From Segetibacter sp. 3557_3 (GTDB lineage Bacteria; Bacteroidota; Bacteroidia; Chitinophagales; Chitinophagaceae), in NCBI RefSeq assembly GCF_004354985.1, contig NZ_SMSK01000001.1, forward strand, positions 1,116,001 to 1,180,000: a stretch of DNA of 64,000 nt, written 5' to 3'. A program made the translations under genes and the position numbers. Positions 1 to 7,205 of the stretch are shown here, one piece after another. Under the pieces are notes generated by a model, which saw only the letters and a program-made list of their open reading frames with translations, had not been told where the DNA came from and searched no databases. Each line of letters starts with the position of its first letter. The first letter of the stretch is position 1.

Positions 1-115
1 CAGTAAACTCGCTGAATAGCCGGAGAATAGGGTTTTAACATTATTGCTGTTAAACAAGGATCGTGGTTTGCATTATTGGTAGAATACCTTTGTTAATATA
101 AACAGGTTGATGTAA

Positions 116-520
116 GTGAAAATTCTACTCTCCATTATTGGCGTTTTTTTAGCTGGTTCAGGCTGGTCTCAAAAGATCGACAGCATTTACTTTAATCTTT
201 ATACCGATAGCCTTAAGAAAGGAGTTCACAACTACATCAATGTAGATGGCAAGCTTTCCACCGGAAGTTTTCTCCCATTAATGTCGGATGAGGTTAGCTT
301 TAGCAGTTCTGCAGGCAAGTGGGACGGCAATTCAATCATCATCGACTCCTCCTACAAATTTGACTCTGTTGTAATCAGTGTTGCATTAAAGAGTAATCCA
401 CAGGTGACAAAATCAGTCACCATCTATATCAAACGGAAAGAGACCGTTGAAGCACTTAGAACAGAACAGGAAATACTTGATGATCTTAAACGTGGTAAAA
501 AGAAGAATTTAGCGACCTGA
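116..520 (+). CDS. small secreted protein of unknown function
   Basis: 134 aa starting at GTG. Residues 1-18 form a signal peptide ending in a polar GWSQ stretch, so the mature protein is probably periplasmic or outer-membrane associated. The middle (about 25-105) alternates hydrophobic and polar residues as in a small beta-sandwich, and the last 30 residues are highly charged (lysine and glutamate rich). I recognise no family. No neighbour lies in the same direction, so context adds nothing. The GTG start is chosen because it gives a complete signal peptide. Confidence 0.55.
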   Translation: MKILLSIIGVFLAGSGWSQKIDSIYFNLYTDSLKKGVHNYINVDGKLSTGSFLPLMSDEVSFSSSAGKWDGNSIIIDSSYKFDSVVISVALKSNPQVTKSVTIYIKRKETVEALRTEQEILDDLKRGKKKNLAT

Positions 521-717
521 TATAGGTCCCTTCAATAACCGATTCTTACTACAAGTTTTCCTGGTATAAAGTCATCCTGGTTCCTGCAATCTTTTTTTTA
601 ATCAATGATAAAATGGGAATGCATCCGCGCGTAGTTATATCGCGCGAAACTAACTTGTAAGTAGGAAGATGAGTTTGAAGCTAAGGTGTACCATCGGATA
701 CCCGATGAGGTAGGGGC
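521..717. other. intergenic, no gene seen
   Basis: No coding potential visible. Two small hairpins can be drawn: CGCGCG arms near 627-645 and ATCGG/CCGAT arms near 691-704. Neither is followed by a T run in the orientation needed for a strong terminator. Confidence 0.4.
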
Positions 718-820
718 AAAAAAAATGGCAAGTTACTTACATCGCACCGCTACAACCATCTACCCTTGCTGCATTCCTGCCCTGGGGGGTTCAATAGGAG
801 CTGGTCGTATAAGACTTGCC
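718..820 (-). ncRNA. ffs: signal recognition particle RNA, small bacterial (4.5S) type
   Basis: Read on the minus strand, the 5' end (GGCAAGTCT, 820-812) pairs with the 3' end (AGTAACTTGCC, about 737-727), giving the closed rod of a small SRP RNA. The central part carries the conserved Ffh-binding signature: CAGGGC, then AGGAA, then TGCAGCAAGGGTA (about 790-765). The length of about 95 nt fits the Alu-less bacterial form. A run of T residues on the minus strand (725-718) directly follows the 3' stem and would end transcription. The RNA binds Ffh and targets nascent membrane proteins to FtsY and SecYEG. Confidence 0.9.
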
Positions 821-824
821 GCTG

Positions 825-857
825 CGAAAATAGTGGAATAGGATCAAACAAAACAAA
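825..857 (-). promoter_or_regulatory. candidate promoter of the SRP RNA
   Basis: On the minus strand a TATTTTCG box (832-825) matches the Bacteroidota -7 element TAnnTTTG with one mismatch. TTTG copies lie upstream at 857-854 and 852-849, giving spacers of 21 or 16 bp. The expected start is within a few bases of 820, which is the 5' end deduced from the SRP RNA fold. Confidence 0.55.
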
Positions 858-1124
858 GAAGTTGATTTTTATTTTATTTGTTTTTTTGAGTTTGTTTCAC
901 ACAAGTAATATACTAGTCATGTAGGACTTTGTTGTACCCGCCAAGAGCAACCCCTGGGAACATCGTTGCCCGCTGGGAGCTTTGAAACCCGAAAGCAATT
1001 TCGCAACCGAATTGATGATAACCACCGGAATGTAATCAATAACACGTACCCAGGCAAGGATCAACCATTGCATGTAATCAAGCAAGCCCCCGTTAGAAAA
1101 CCCGTTGGTGCACCACCATTGGTG
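858..1124. other. intergenic, no credible gene
   Basis: Lies between the SRP RNA promoter and the dapA terminator. A 62-codon open frame on the minus strand (1085-897) has no signal, family resemblance or start context, so it is not called. Otherwise nothing recognised. Confidence 0.4.
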
Positions 1125-1125
1125 A

Positions 1126-1152
1126 AATAAAAAAGCCGCTTGTCAGGCGGCT
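1126..1152 (-). terminator. Rho-independent terminator of dapA
   Basis: On the minus strand AGCCGC (1152-1147), a 7-base loop and GCGGCT (1139-1134) are followed by a T-rich tail to 1127. It sits only 7 bp after the dapA stop codon. Confidence 0.8.
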
Positions 1153-1158
1153 CCTAAT

Positions 1159-2043
1159 TTAGAATGTAGCGAGGTATCGTTTTACTTTATCGTGGATGTG
1201 TTCACTTAATGGAACCACCGGTAACCTGAAATGGTTTTGTATAAGTCCAAATTCGGTAAGGAATGCTTTGATGCCAGCCGGGTTATTTTCTGCGAACATG
1301 AGGTCGAAGCCTTCGAGCATTTTGTTGTGCAGGGTGCGGGATGACTTGTATTCATCTTTTAGTGAGCAGCGAACAAGCTCACTAAAGTCTTTTGGAAAAA
1401 CGTTTGCCGCAACACTGATCACACCGTCCATACCGAGCGCAATCAACGACAGGGCAAGATGATCATCTCCACTCGTGACCATGAATTCACGCGGGCGATC
1501 CCTGAGGATGTGCATACACTGTATCATGTTGCCACTCGCTTCTTTTATTCCGCTGATGTTCCCTACCTCATTTGCTAGGCGGAGTGTTGTTTCAGCAGCG
1601 ATGTTACTTCCTGTGCGGCCTGGTACATTGTATAGTATAATCGGTTTCGATGTTGCGGAAGCAAGGGCTTTATAATGCTGGAAAATGCCTTCCTGTGAGG
1701 GTTTATTGTAATATGGGCTTGCACTTAGTATAGCCGTTGCCTTGTCAAGCGGGTAAGTCTCCAAATCATTCAACAGTTCGCGGGTGTTGTTTCCACCTAA
1801 ACCAACAACCACAGGCAACCTTCCGCCAACTTTATCGTAAGTGAAGTTGATGATGTCTAACTTCTCCTGTTTATATAGGGTTGGCGTTTCGCCGGTAGTA
1901 CCCATGGTGACAACGTATTCAACACCACCACGTATAACGTACTCAATCAAATTGCCCAGCGCATCAAAATCAACCTGCTGGTTGCTCGTGAAAGGTGTAA
2001 CCAATGCAACACCGGTACCTTTCAAAGTATCTCGTAAACTCAT
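1159..2043 (-). CDS. dapA: 4-hydroxy-tetrahydrodipicolinate synthase
   Basis: 294 aa, the normal length for DapA. The enzyme condenses pyruvate with aspartate semialdehyde in the first committed step of lysine and diaminopimelate synthesis in the cytoplasm. Visible family marks are the GTTGE loop (about 48-52) carrying the threonines of the proton relay, the ASPYYNKP segment (about 108), the YNVPGRTG loop (about 137-144) with catalytic Tyr and Arg, and GIKEASGN (about 165-172) with the Schiff-base lysine. The start at 2043 gives the usual short N-terminus. accA ends only 27 bp upstream on the same strand, so accA-dapA is probably one transcript ending at the terminator downstream of dapA. Confidence 0.97.
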   Translation of the reverse strand: MSLRDTLKGTGVALVTPFTSNQQVDFDALGNLIEYVIRGGVEYVVTMGTTGETPTLYKQEKLDIINFTYDKVGGRLPVVVGLGGNNTRELLNDLETYPLDKATAILSASPYYNKPSQEGIFQHYKALASATSKPIILYNVPGRTGSNIAAETTLRLANEVGNISGIKEASGNMIQCMHILRDRPREFMVTSGDDHLALSLIALGMDGVISVAANVFPKDFSELVRCSLKDEYKSSRTLHNKMLEGFDLMFAENNPAGIKAFLTEFGLIQNHFRLPVVPLSEHIHDKVKRYLATF

Positions 2044-2070
2044 TGTATAGCTTAAAAAATGATAACTTGA

Positions 2071-3051
2071 TTATTCGGGTAACTCTTCCCAAAAGCCCAT
2101 TTTGCCAAATTTTTCGATCCGTTGATTTATGCGGTCCTGCGGATCAATTTGTTTGAGTTCGCGAATAACCGGTATGAGATAAGATCGTAAGATCGAAGAT
2201 GCTTCGTTATAATCCCAATGCGCGCCGCCAAGTGGTTCAGGAATGATGTCGTCAACCAGCCCAAAACTTTTCATGTCGGTTCCCGTTAAGCGAAGTTGTT
2301 CCGCTGCAATTTCTTTCTTTTCCCAACTTCTCCATAAGATGGTACTACAGTTTTCGGGAGAGATCACGGTGTACCAGCTGTTTTCAAGCATGAAAACGCG
2401 ATCGCCTACTCCTATGCCCAATGCGCCACCACTTGCACCTTCGCCAATGATTACGACAATAATGGGCACTTTTAGCCTTATCATCTCGTAGATGTTTCGG
2501 GCGATGGCTTCACCCTGACCCCGTTCTTCCGCTTCAAGGCCGGGGAAAGCACCGGGTGTATCAATCAACGCGATAACCGGTTTATCAAACTTTTCCGCAA
2601 GCCGCATCAGGCGTAATGCTTTGCGATAGCCTTCGGGGTTGGCCATCCCAAAGTTTCGCATTTGCCGCATCTTGGTGTTGGTACCTTTTTGTTGCCCGAT
2701 GATCATTACGGTCTCACCATTGATCTGCGCGAAGCCCCCTATCATTGCCTTATCATCCCTTACATTCCGGTCGCCATGTAGTTCCACGAAGTTCGTGCAC
2801 ATTTTTTCGATGTACTTCATGGTATACGGTCGATCCGGATGACGACTGAGCTGAACACGTTGCCATGGCGTAAGGCGTTCGGTGATTTCTTTACGCTTGT
2901 CAGCTATAGTATCATAAAGTTGGCGGATTGTAGATGAGTAGTCAACCTTTGAATTCTTTTCAGCAAGTTTCTTCGTTTGGTCAATTTGTTCGTATAACTC
3001 TTTAATCGGTCTCTCGAAATCAAGGAACTGTCTGTTCGGGTATTCAGGCAT
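2071..3051 (-). CDS. accA: acetyl-CoA carboxylase carboxyltransferase subunit alpha
   Basis: 326 aa, typical for a stand-alone AccA. It forms the carboxyltransferase with AccD and moves CO2 from carboxybiotin on AccB to acetyl-CoA, giving malonyl-CoA for fatty acid synthesis. Seen are the N-terminal helical region with FLDFERPI (about 9-16), the LSRHPDRPY linker, GDR followed by the crotonase-like core, and the [15 protein letters not shown] oxyanion-hole region (about 204-218). No zinc ribbon is present, which fits AccA rather than AccD. It is the first gene of a likely accA-dapA operon. A TATTTTTA box on the minus strand at 3077-3070 is a weak candidate promoter. Confidence 0.97.
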   Translation of the reverse strand: MPEYPNRQFLDFERPIKELYEQIDQTKKLAEKNSKVDYSSTIRQLYDTIADKRKEITERLTPWQRVQLSRHPDRPYTMKYIEKMCTNFVELHGDRNVRDDKAMIGGFAQINGETVMIIGQQKGTNTKMRQMRNFGMANPEGYRKALRLMRLAEKFDKPVIALIDTPGAFPGLEAEERGQGEAIARNIYEMIRLKVPIIVVIIGEGASGGALGIGVGDRVFMLENSWYTVISPENCSTILWRSWEKKEIAAEQLRLTGTDMKSFGLVDDIIPEPLGGAHWDYNEASSILRSYLIPVIRELKQIDPQDRINQRIEKFGKMGFWEELPE

Positions 3052-3106
3052 ATGCGACTGTTAAGATGGTAAAAATAAGCCTTGCATTTTTTTTATAAAA
3101 GATTTG

Positions 3107-3135
3107 TTTGAAAAAATCATTTCCCCTTATCTTTG
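3107..3135 (+). promoter_or_regulatory. promoter of the tRNA-Asp array
   Basis: TTTG at 3107-3110, a 17-bp spacer and TATCTTTG at 3128-3135 match the Bacteroidota housekeeping promoter exactly. The expected start is about 3140, giving a leader of about 25 nt before the first tRNA-like repeat. The leader contains a CCAAAAC/GTTTTGG hairpin (about 3141-3158). No comparable promoter is visible directly in front of the intact tRNA at 3497, so this one may serve the whole array. Confidence 0.75.
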
Positions 3136-3166
3136 CAATCCCAAAACGGAGGTTTTGGTTGGTTTT

Positions 3167-3496
3167 GGATCGGTAGTTCAGTTGGTTAGAATGCCGCCCT
3201 GTCATCCCCAACAGGTTGGGGACGGGTTCGAGAAAAATTAGTTCTTATTACATTTTTGAGTTTTTATATCTACCATGGATCGGTAGTTCAGTTGGTTAGA
3301 ATGCCGCCCTGTCATCCCCAACAGGTTGGGGACGGGTTCGAGAAACATTAGTTCTTATTACATTTTTGAGTTTTTATATCTACCATGGATCGGTAGTTCA
3401 GTTGGTTAGAATGCCGCCCTGTCATCCCCAACAGGTTGGGGACGGGTTCGAGAAACATTAGTTCTTATTACATTTTTGAGTTTTAATATCTACCAT
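3167..3496 (+). repeat. three tandem 110-bp copies of a broken tRNA-Asp 5' half
   Basis: Copies start at 3167, 3277 and 3387. Each begins with the first 38 nt of the intact tRNA-Asp at 3497 (acceptor 5' strand, D-arm, anticodon 5' strand and loop with GTC), perfectly matched. From there the 3' anticodon strand and variable loop are replaced by the palindrome TCCCCAAC-AG-GTTGGGGA. Part of the T-arm (CGGGTTCGAG) follows, then a 44-nt AT-rich tail ending in ATCTACCAT. Copies differ by about one base each (AAAAATTAG against AAACATTAG; TTTTTATATC against TTTTAATATC), so amplification is recent. With no 3' acceptor strand these cannot fold as tRNA. Confidence 0.9.
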
Positions 3497-3570
3497 GGAT
3501 CGGTAGTTCAGTTGGTTAGAATGCCGCCCTGTCACGGCGGAGGTCGCGGGTTCGAGTCCCGTCCGGTCCG
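3497..3570 (+). tRNA. tRNA-Asp (anticodon GTC)
   Basis: 74 nt. Acceptor strands GGATCGG and CCGGTCC pair with one G-U, and the discriminator base is G. The anticodon stem CCGCC/GGCGG closes the loop CTGTCAC with anticodon GTC. The T-arm GCGGG-TTCGAGT-CCCGT is intact. CCA is not encoded. This is the only complete tRNA gene seen in the window. It follows three pseudo-copies of its own 5' half and is followed by a terminator that runs into a GIY-YIG gene. Confidence 0.95.
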
Positions 3571-3575
3571 CTTTT

Positions 3576-3603
3576 AAGCCGCCTTATACAGGTGGCTTTT
3601 TTT
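3576..3603 (+). terminator. terminator after tRNA-Asp, abutting the next start codon
   Basis: AAGCCGCC (3576-3583), loop TTATACA and GGTGGCTT (3591-3598), then T residues to 3603. The ATG of the GIY-YIG gene starts at 3604, directly after the T run. Confidence 0.8.
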
Positions 3604-3867
3604 ATGCCCTTTTACGTCTATATCATACAAAGTCAAAAAGACCTCTCCTACTATAAAGGTTTTACAGAAGATCCTGTTCTTAGATTGCAACGACACAATA
3701 GTGGTGAGTCTGCTTACACCCGACATAAGATGCCATGGAAGCTTGTTTACCTTGAGATACTGCACACAAAAAAAGATGCGCTTATACGGGAGAAGGTGTT
3801 AAAGAAATACAGCCATGAGCAGATTGAGCAGTTGATCACTTCGAAATTAAATTCGATCAATGATTAG
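3604..3867 (+). CDS. small GIY-YIG nuclease family protein, copy 1
   Basis: 87 aa, essentially one GIY-YIG domain of the UPF0213/YhbQ size class. The first motif reads VYI (about 4-6) and the second YKG (about 18-20). The catalytic-type Arg lies in RLQRHN (about 27-32) and the metal-ligand Glu in IREKVLKKY (about 60-68). It should be a magnesium-dependent DNA nuclease, substrate unknown. The ATG follows the T run of the tRNA-Asp terminator, leaving no room for a ribosome-binding site. An in-frame GTG at 3592 lies inside the terminator stem. The TAG stop (3865-3867) is supplied by a tRNA-Asp D-arm remnant (TTAGAATGCCG). It is first of three tandem paralogues. Confidence 0.8.
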   Translation: MPFYVYIIQSQKDLSYYKGFTEDPVLRLQRHNSGESAYTRHKMPWKLVYLEILHTKKDALIREKVLKKYSHEQIEQLITSKLNSIND

Positions 3868-3925
3868 AATGCCGCCCTGTCATCCCCAACCCTGTTGGGG
3901 ACGGGTTCGAGTCCCGTCCGGTCCG
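3865..3925 (+). pseudogene. tRNA-Asp remnant 2 (D-arm to 3' end, anticodon arm replaced)
   Basis: The segment begins inside the D-arm with TTAGAATGCCGCCCTGTCA and carries the palindrome TCCCCAAC-CCT-GTTGGGGA in place of the 3' anticodon strand. It then has a complete T-arm and 3' acceptor strand, CGGGTTCGAGTCCCG and CCGGTCCG. The acceptor 5' strand is missing, so it cannot be a working tRNA. It joins GIY-YIG copy 1 to the second terminator. Confidence 0.85.
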
Positions 3926-3930
3926 CTTTT

Positions 3931-3958
3931 AAGCCGCCTTATACAGGTGGCTTTTTTT
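3931..3958 (+). terminator. second copy of the tRNA-Asp terminator
   Basis: Same hairpin as at 3576 (AAGCCGCC, loop TTATACA, GGTGGCTT) and T run, again directly followed by an ATG. The copies lie 355 bp apart. Confidence 0.75.
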
Positions 3959-4231
3959 ATGCCCTTTTACGTCTATATTATACAAAGTCAAAAAGATTTC
4001 TCCTACTATAAAGGTTTTACCCAAGATCCTGGTCTTAGATTGGAAAGACATAATAGTGATGAGTCTGCTTACACCCGACATAAGATGCCATGGAAGCTTG
4101 TTTACCTGGAAATATTGCACTCAAAAAAAGATGCGCTTATACGGGAGAAGGTGTTAAAGAAATACAGTCATGAACAGATGGAGCAGTTGATCAATTCATC
4201 GCTGAACGCAATGGATAGGTCAGTTGGTTAG
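3959..4231 (+). CDS. small GIY-YIG nuclease family protein, copy 2
   Basis: 90 aa, nearly identical to copy 1 over the domain (VYI, YKG, RLERHN, IREKVLKKY), so catalytic-type residues are kept. The frame is open upstream to 3860 through the tRNA remnant and terminator, but the ATG at 3959 matches the start of the other two copies and is preferred. The last five residues (DRSVG) and the TAG stop (4229-4231) are encoded by the next tRNA-Asp remnant, GGATAGGTCAGTTGGTTAG. Tandem duplication of a tRNA-tail plus nuclease unit is the simplest explanation. Confidence 0.8.
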   Translation: MPFYVYIIQSQKDFSYYKGFTQDPGLRLERHNSDESAYTRHKMPWKLVYLEILHSKKDALIREKVLKKYSHEQMEQLINSSLNAMDRSVG

Positions 4232-4290
4232 CATGCCGCTCCTGTCATCCCCAACGGGGTTGGGTACCCATTCGAGTCCCGTCCGGTCCG
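4213..4290 (+). pseudogene. tRNA-Asp remnant 3 (nearly full length, degenerate)
   Basis: Starts GGATAGGTCAGTTGGTTAG, a shortened version of the tRNA-Asp 5' end, then CATGCCGCTCCTGTCA. The decayed palindrome TCCCCAAC-GGG-GTTGGGTA follows, then an altered T-stem and an intact TTCGAGTCCCGTCCGGTCCG end. It cannot form an anticodon stem. It overlaps the end of GIY-YIG copy 2 by 19 bp. Confidence 0.85.
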
Positions 4291-4295
4291 CTTTT

Positions 4296-4323
4296 AAGCC
4301 GCCTTATACAGGTGGCTTTTTTT
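4296..4323 (+). terminator. third copy of the tRNA-Asp terminator
   Basis: Identical hairpin and T run to those at 3576 and 3931, 365 bp after the second. It also abuts an ATG (4324). Confidence 0.75.
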
Positions 4324-4620
4324 ATGTCCTTTTACGTCTATATCATACAAAGTCAAAAAGACCTCTCCTACTATAAAGGTTTTACCGAAGATCCTGGTCT
4401 TAGATTGGAAAGACATAACCGTGGCGAGTCAACTTACACCCGTAAGGAAGTACCCTGGAAGCTTGTTTACCTTGAAATACGGCCCACAAAAAAAGATGCA
4501 CTCATACGCGAGAAGGTGGTGAAGAAGTACAGTCATGAACAGATACTACAGCTGATCAATTCATCACCCAACCTCGCGGGTTCAGTCAAAATTAGTGTCG
4601 TCTGGGGCACCATCGAATAA
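4324..4620 (+). CDS. small GIY-YIG nuclease family protein, copy 3
   Basis: 98 aa. The most diverged of the three, but it keeps VYI, YKG, RLERHN and IREKVVKKY. The C-terminus departs from copies 1 and 2 after about residue 80. Bases 4574-4587 (TCGCGGGTTCAGTC) resemble the tRNA-Asp T-arm, so the tail is read out of a short tRNA remnant and beyond to a TAA. This marks the downstream end of the array. Confidence 0.75.
   Translation: MSFYVYIIQSQKDLSYYKGFTEDPGLRLERHNRGESTYTRKEVPWKLVYLEIRPTKKDALIREKVVKKYSHEQILQLINSSPNLAGSVKISVVWGTIE
4574..4587 (+). pseudogene. possible terminal tRNA-Asp T-arm remnant
   Basis: TCGCGGGTTCAGTC matches the tRNA T-arm TCGCGGGTTCGAGTC apart from one missing base. It lies inside the 3' end of GIY-YIG copy 3, at the place where the earlier copies run into tRNA sequence. 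Confidence 0.45.
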
Positions 4621-4826
4621 CGTGCTGCACCGAATACCCAATTAACACCTCTGATCAGCATGCCCATATGCCTGATGTACTTTAAAAATTCTAATGGTAG
4701 TTTAACTGTTCTAAGCTAAGCTCAAAAATCAGCAAGAAATTAAACTGGTTGATGTTGTCGATCTTTGAGGCCAACATACGGACGCATCCTATACCATGTT
4801 CAACCAATAATATATGTTATAGCCCC

Positions 4827-5738
4827 TTAATTTGAAACTTGCCGATGATTATCCATGATGGTTAATCCGTCGGCGTGGTTTTGGTTGGGCTTATATGCAG
4901 CTGGAACAATAAGCAGAGGAATGGTGGTAACATACGACATCGCCCTTGTGAAACTCTTTGAGAATAGCTTTTGCAGATAGGTTTTATTTCTTCTGACCAT
5001 CACCATAGTATCGTAAGGAACTTCTCTACTAAGGTTTTCAATTGTTTCTTCCACGGAATCGGTCAGTATTGGCTTGAATGCTATCTGGCAAGAACTAAAT
5101 AATTTCTTGATGTGATCAGCAAACCTTTGAAAAAATCCCATTTCTATTTTCAGGGAATCTCGTGTTGCAGTAAGCTCAAAAAAATGGACGACTGTTATGC
5201 CTGCTTCGTATATCTTAGCAAATTCGATGGCAAGCTGCAATGCATGGAGCTCGGAAAAATCGTAATTCGTGGCGAACACGATATCGCGCGGATCCTTCCA
5301 CTCAAACTTTTCAGGTATCAGCAGCACCGGAACTGGGCTTTCTCCGGCGATACGCGAAGCTTCTGAACCCACCAATACCTTCTTTAGTCCGCTGGCACCT
5401 TGGGTGCCCATTGTAATCAGGTCAATTTCGTTTTGTCGGGCAAAACTCAGGATGCTTCCTGTCAAAGGCGAACGGGCAACAATGGTTTCTATTGCGATGG
5501 AACATGGCTCTCCGGCAACCTTCTTCTTTAAACGTTGTAAACGCTTTAATGCCTTATCCTTCATTTGAGCATTGTAGATGCGCCGATCTTGTTCCACACC
5601 AATAAATGTACTGTTTACCGGCGTGTACACGTGATACAAAACAATTGCTCCATCAACTTTCAACGCAAGATTTACTGCGAACCGGAAAGCTTTCTCCGCC
5701 GTTTGCGAAAAATCTGTTGGAACGAGTATTTTTTTCAT
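4827..5738 (-). CDS. universal stress protein, tandem UspA domains
   Basis: 303 aa with two UspA-type Rossmann domains, about 1-143 and 150-283. The first has the classical start KKILVPTDFSQTAEKA and a complete ATP-binding G-2x-G-9x-G-S signature (GTQGASG through VGSEAS, about 114-130). The second domain (DIVFATNYDF and onward) lacks that signature, so only the first half is expected to bind ATP. The family is cytoplasmic and helps survival under energy, oxygen or nutrient stress. It is the last of three usp genes on this strand within 4 kb, separated by gaps of hundreds of bases, so they may be separately transcribed. Confidence 0.9.
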   Translation of the reverse strand: MKKILVPTDFSQTAEKAFRFAVNLALKVDGAIVLYHVYTPVNSTFIGVEQDRRIYNAQMKDKALKRLQRLKKKVAGEPCSIAIETIVARSPLTGSILSFARQNEIDLITMGTQGASGLKKVLVGSEASRIAGESPVPVLLIPEKFEWKDPRDIVFATNYDFSELHALQLAIEFAKIYEAGITVVHFFELTATRDSLKIEMGFFQRFADHIKKLFSSCQIAFKPILTDSVEETIENLSREVPYDTMVMVRRNKTYLQKLFSKSFTRAMSYVTTIPLLIVPAAYKPNQNHADGLTIMDNHRQVSN

Positions 5739-5933
5739 AACTAATATATTTGTGATTCAGAAAACGACTAAGGAGAATAATTAATGATTCGCTTTCTAAC
5801 AATGACCTTCTTACAATACGGTTACCTGTCAAAATACGCGGATGCTGTCTAATGCAAAACACTGATCAATTAGAGAATATCTGTGGAAAACCCTATTTAA
5901 TACTAGCAACTCAAGCCGTCTTTAAACGTCCAT

Positions 5934-6773
5934 TTACTTATTGTGTGCAACGAAAATAGGCATATCCAACTCCCTCATCAATACATCAGCCATACTCATC
6001 TTAAACCATCGGCTCATCTCCGTACGCCGATAAGCGCCTAGCACTACCAATTCATTTTGCTCGTGATTTCTTAAATGACCAAGTATCTGTTCCTCCGGAT
6101 CTCCTTTCGTCACGGTGAAAACGGCATCTGGAAACTGCCTTTTGATAAATTCTCTCATCTTTCTATTGCCGGGAAGATGAAGATCTTCCAGGTCATTCTT
6201 GACGGTAAAAACCTCCACAGGCATATGCGGGAGTGCACAGAAGAGATAATTATACATTTTGATGGCGTATAAAGACGATGGTGCACCATCATAAAGCAAA
6301 ACGATCTTATCTATGATCTTAAAATCATTAGGCGTTACCAGTACGGGACACTGAACATCGCCCAAAAGCTCCTTAATAAACCGGGTTGGAGGCTCTTCTT
6401 TGTGCCTGGTGAATGTTTCATATTCGTTGATGAAAATCAGGTCGGCAAACATGCTCTCTTCCTTGAGCTCCTGCAAGGCGATGTTTTTATCCCGATGAAT
6501 GGAACAGTGTATTCCGGCTTTACTACATGCCATTTGAAAAACCCGTACGGCTTCATCCCTTTTGTGATGATCTTCCTCGTCGAGCTTTGCCATTACCTTT
6601 TCATAATCGTTACCGGATTCCATAACAGCAGCAACATTATAGCTCCGGTATATAAACTCATCCAGAAAAACACCGACTAAATGAGCGTTTACGGCCTTTG
6701 ATAATTGAATTGCATACTGCAGCGTAGAATCGCACATTTTATATCCGTCAAATACGGCTAGAAACTTTTTCAT
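5934..6773 (-). CDS. universal stress protein family, second copy
   Basis: 279 aa with two UspA-like halves. The N-terminus KKFLAVFDGYKMCDSTLQYA is the family start with phosphate-loop residues altered. The second half starts around residue 150 (KIVLLYDGAPSSLYA) and ends GAYRRTEMSR through PIFVAHNK. The final G-2x-G is degenerate (GAYR), so this is probably a non-ATP-binding UspA-type protein. It resembles the gene at 7845 more than the one at 4827. The window gives no direct function. Confidence 0.85.
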   Translation of the reverse strand: MKKFLAVFDGYKMCDSTLQYAIQLSKAVNAHLVGVFLDEFIYRSYNVAAVMESGNDYEKVMAKLDEEDHHKRDEAVRVFQMACSKAGIHCSIHRDKNIALQELKEESMFADLIFINEYETFTRHKEEPPTRFIKELLGDVQCPVLVTPNDFKIIDKIVLLYDGAPSSLYAIKMYNYLFCALPHMPVEVFTVKNDLEDLHLPGNRKMREFIKRQFPDAVFTVTKGDPEEQILGHLRNHEQNELVVLGAYRRTEMSRWFKMSMADVLMRELDMPIFVAHNK

Positions 6774-7205
6774 TGTCTTATGCTAATGATTTAAATAAGC
6801 GTTGTCTGAATAGAAAATAATTCCTTTAAATCTCGTTCTTGATAATGAGCCAAATTAGGTACAGTTTCCGCCTAATTACATGATTGGCGTCACCTGGTAA
6901 AATGATCCTCAACGCCACATTGATAGTAGAACGTTTTCGACTTTCAGCTCCTGAAATCAGGTGTTGATTGCCTTACGTGCACAGTAGTTTTCTCGTGCTC
7001 GTCAAACTCCATTTGTCGGCTACCTTATCAGGTCACCCGAGCTTAAGATAAAGCCGGATACTGATCAGTAACATACGTGGCAACTGGGCTTCGCCAATAC
7101 AGGCTCCAATGGCGATACGTGTGAAAGTATCTATAATTACATTCTTGTCTCTGTGATAATGTATGCAAATCAACCTGTATCGTTTGTGCACCAAACCAAT
7201 GTATC
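6774..7205. other. intergenic, no gene seen
   Basis: 432 bp between the second usp gene and the flavodoxin-like gene. A 68-codon minus-strand frame (7249-7043) overlaps the end of the next gene and has biased composition, so it is not called. A GGCGTCA/TGAGGATC region near 6886-6915 could be an operator but is not clear. Confidence 0.3.

Noticed and set aside
897-1085. 62-codon open frame on the minus strand
   Set aside because: No signal peptide, family or conserved segment; it lies between a structured RNA and a terminator.
3167-3496. Three further tRNA-Asp genes
   Set aside because: They lack the 3' anticodon and acceptor strands, so cannot fold or be charged.
3860-3958. N-terminal extension of GIY-YIG copy 2
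   Set aside because: It is tRNA remnant and terminator sequence read in frame; the ATG at 3959 matches the other copies.
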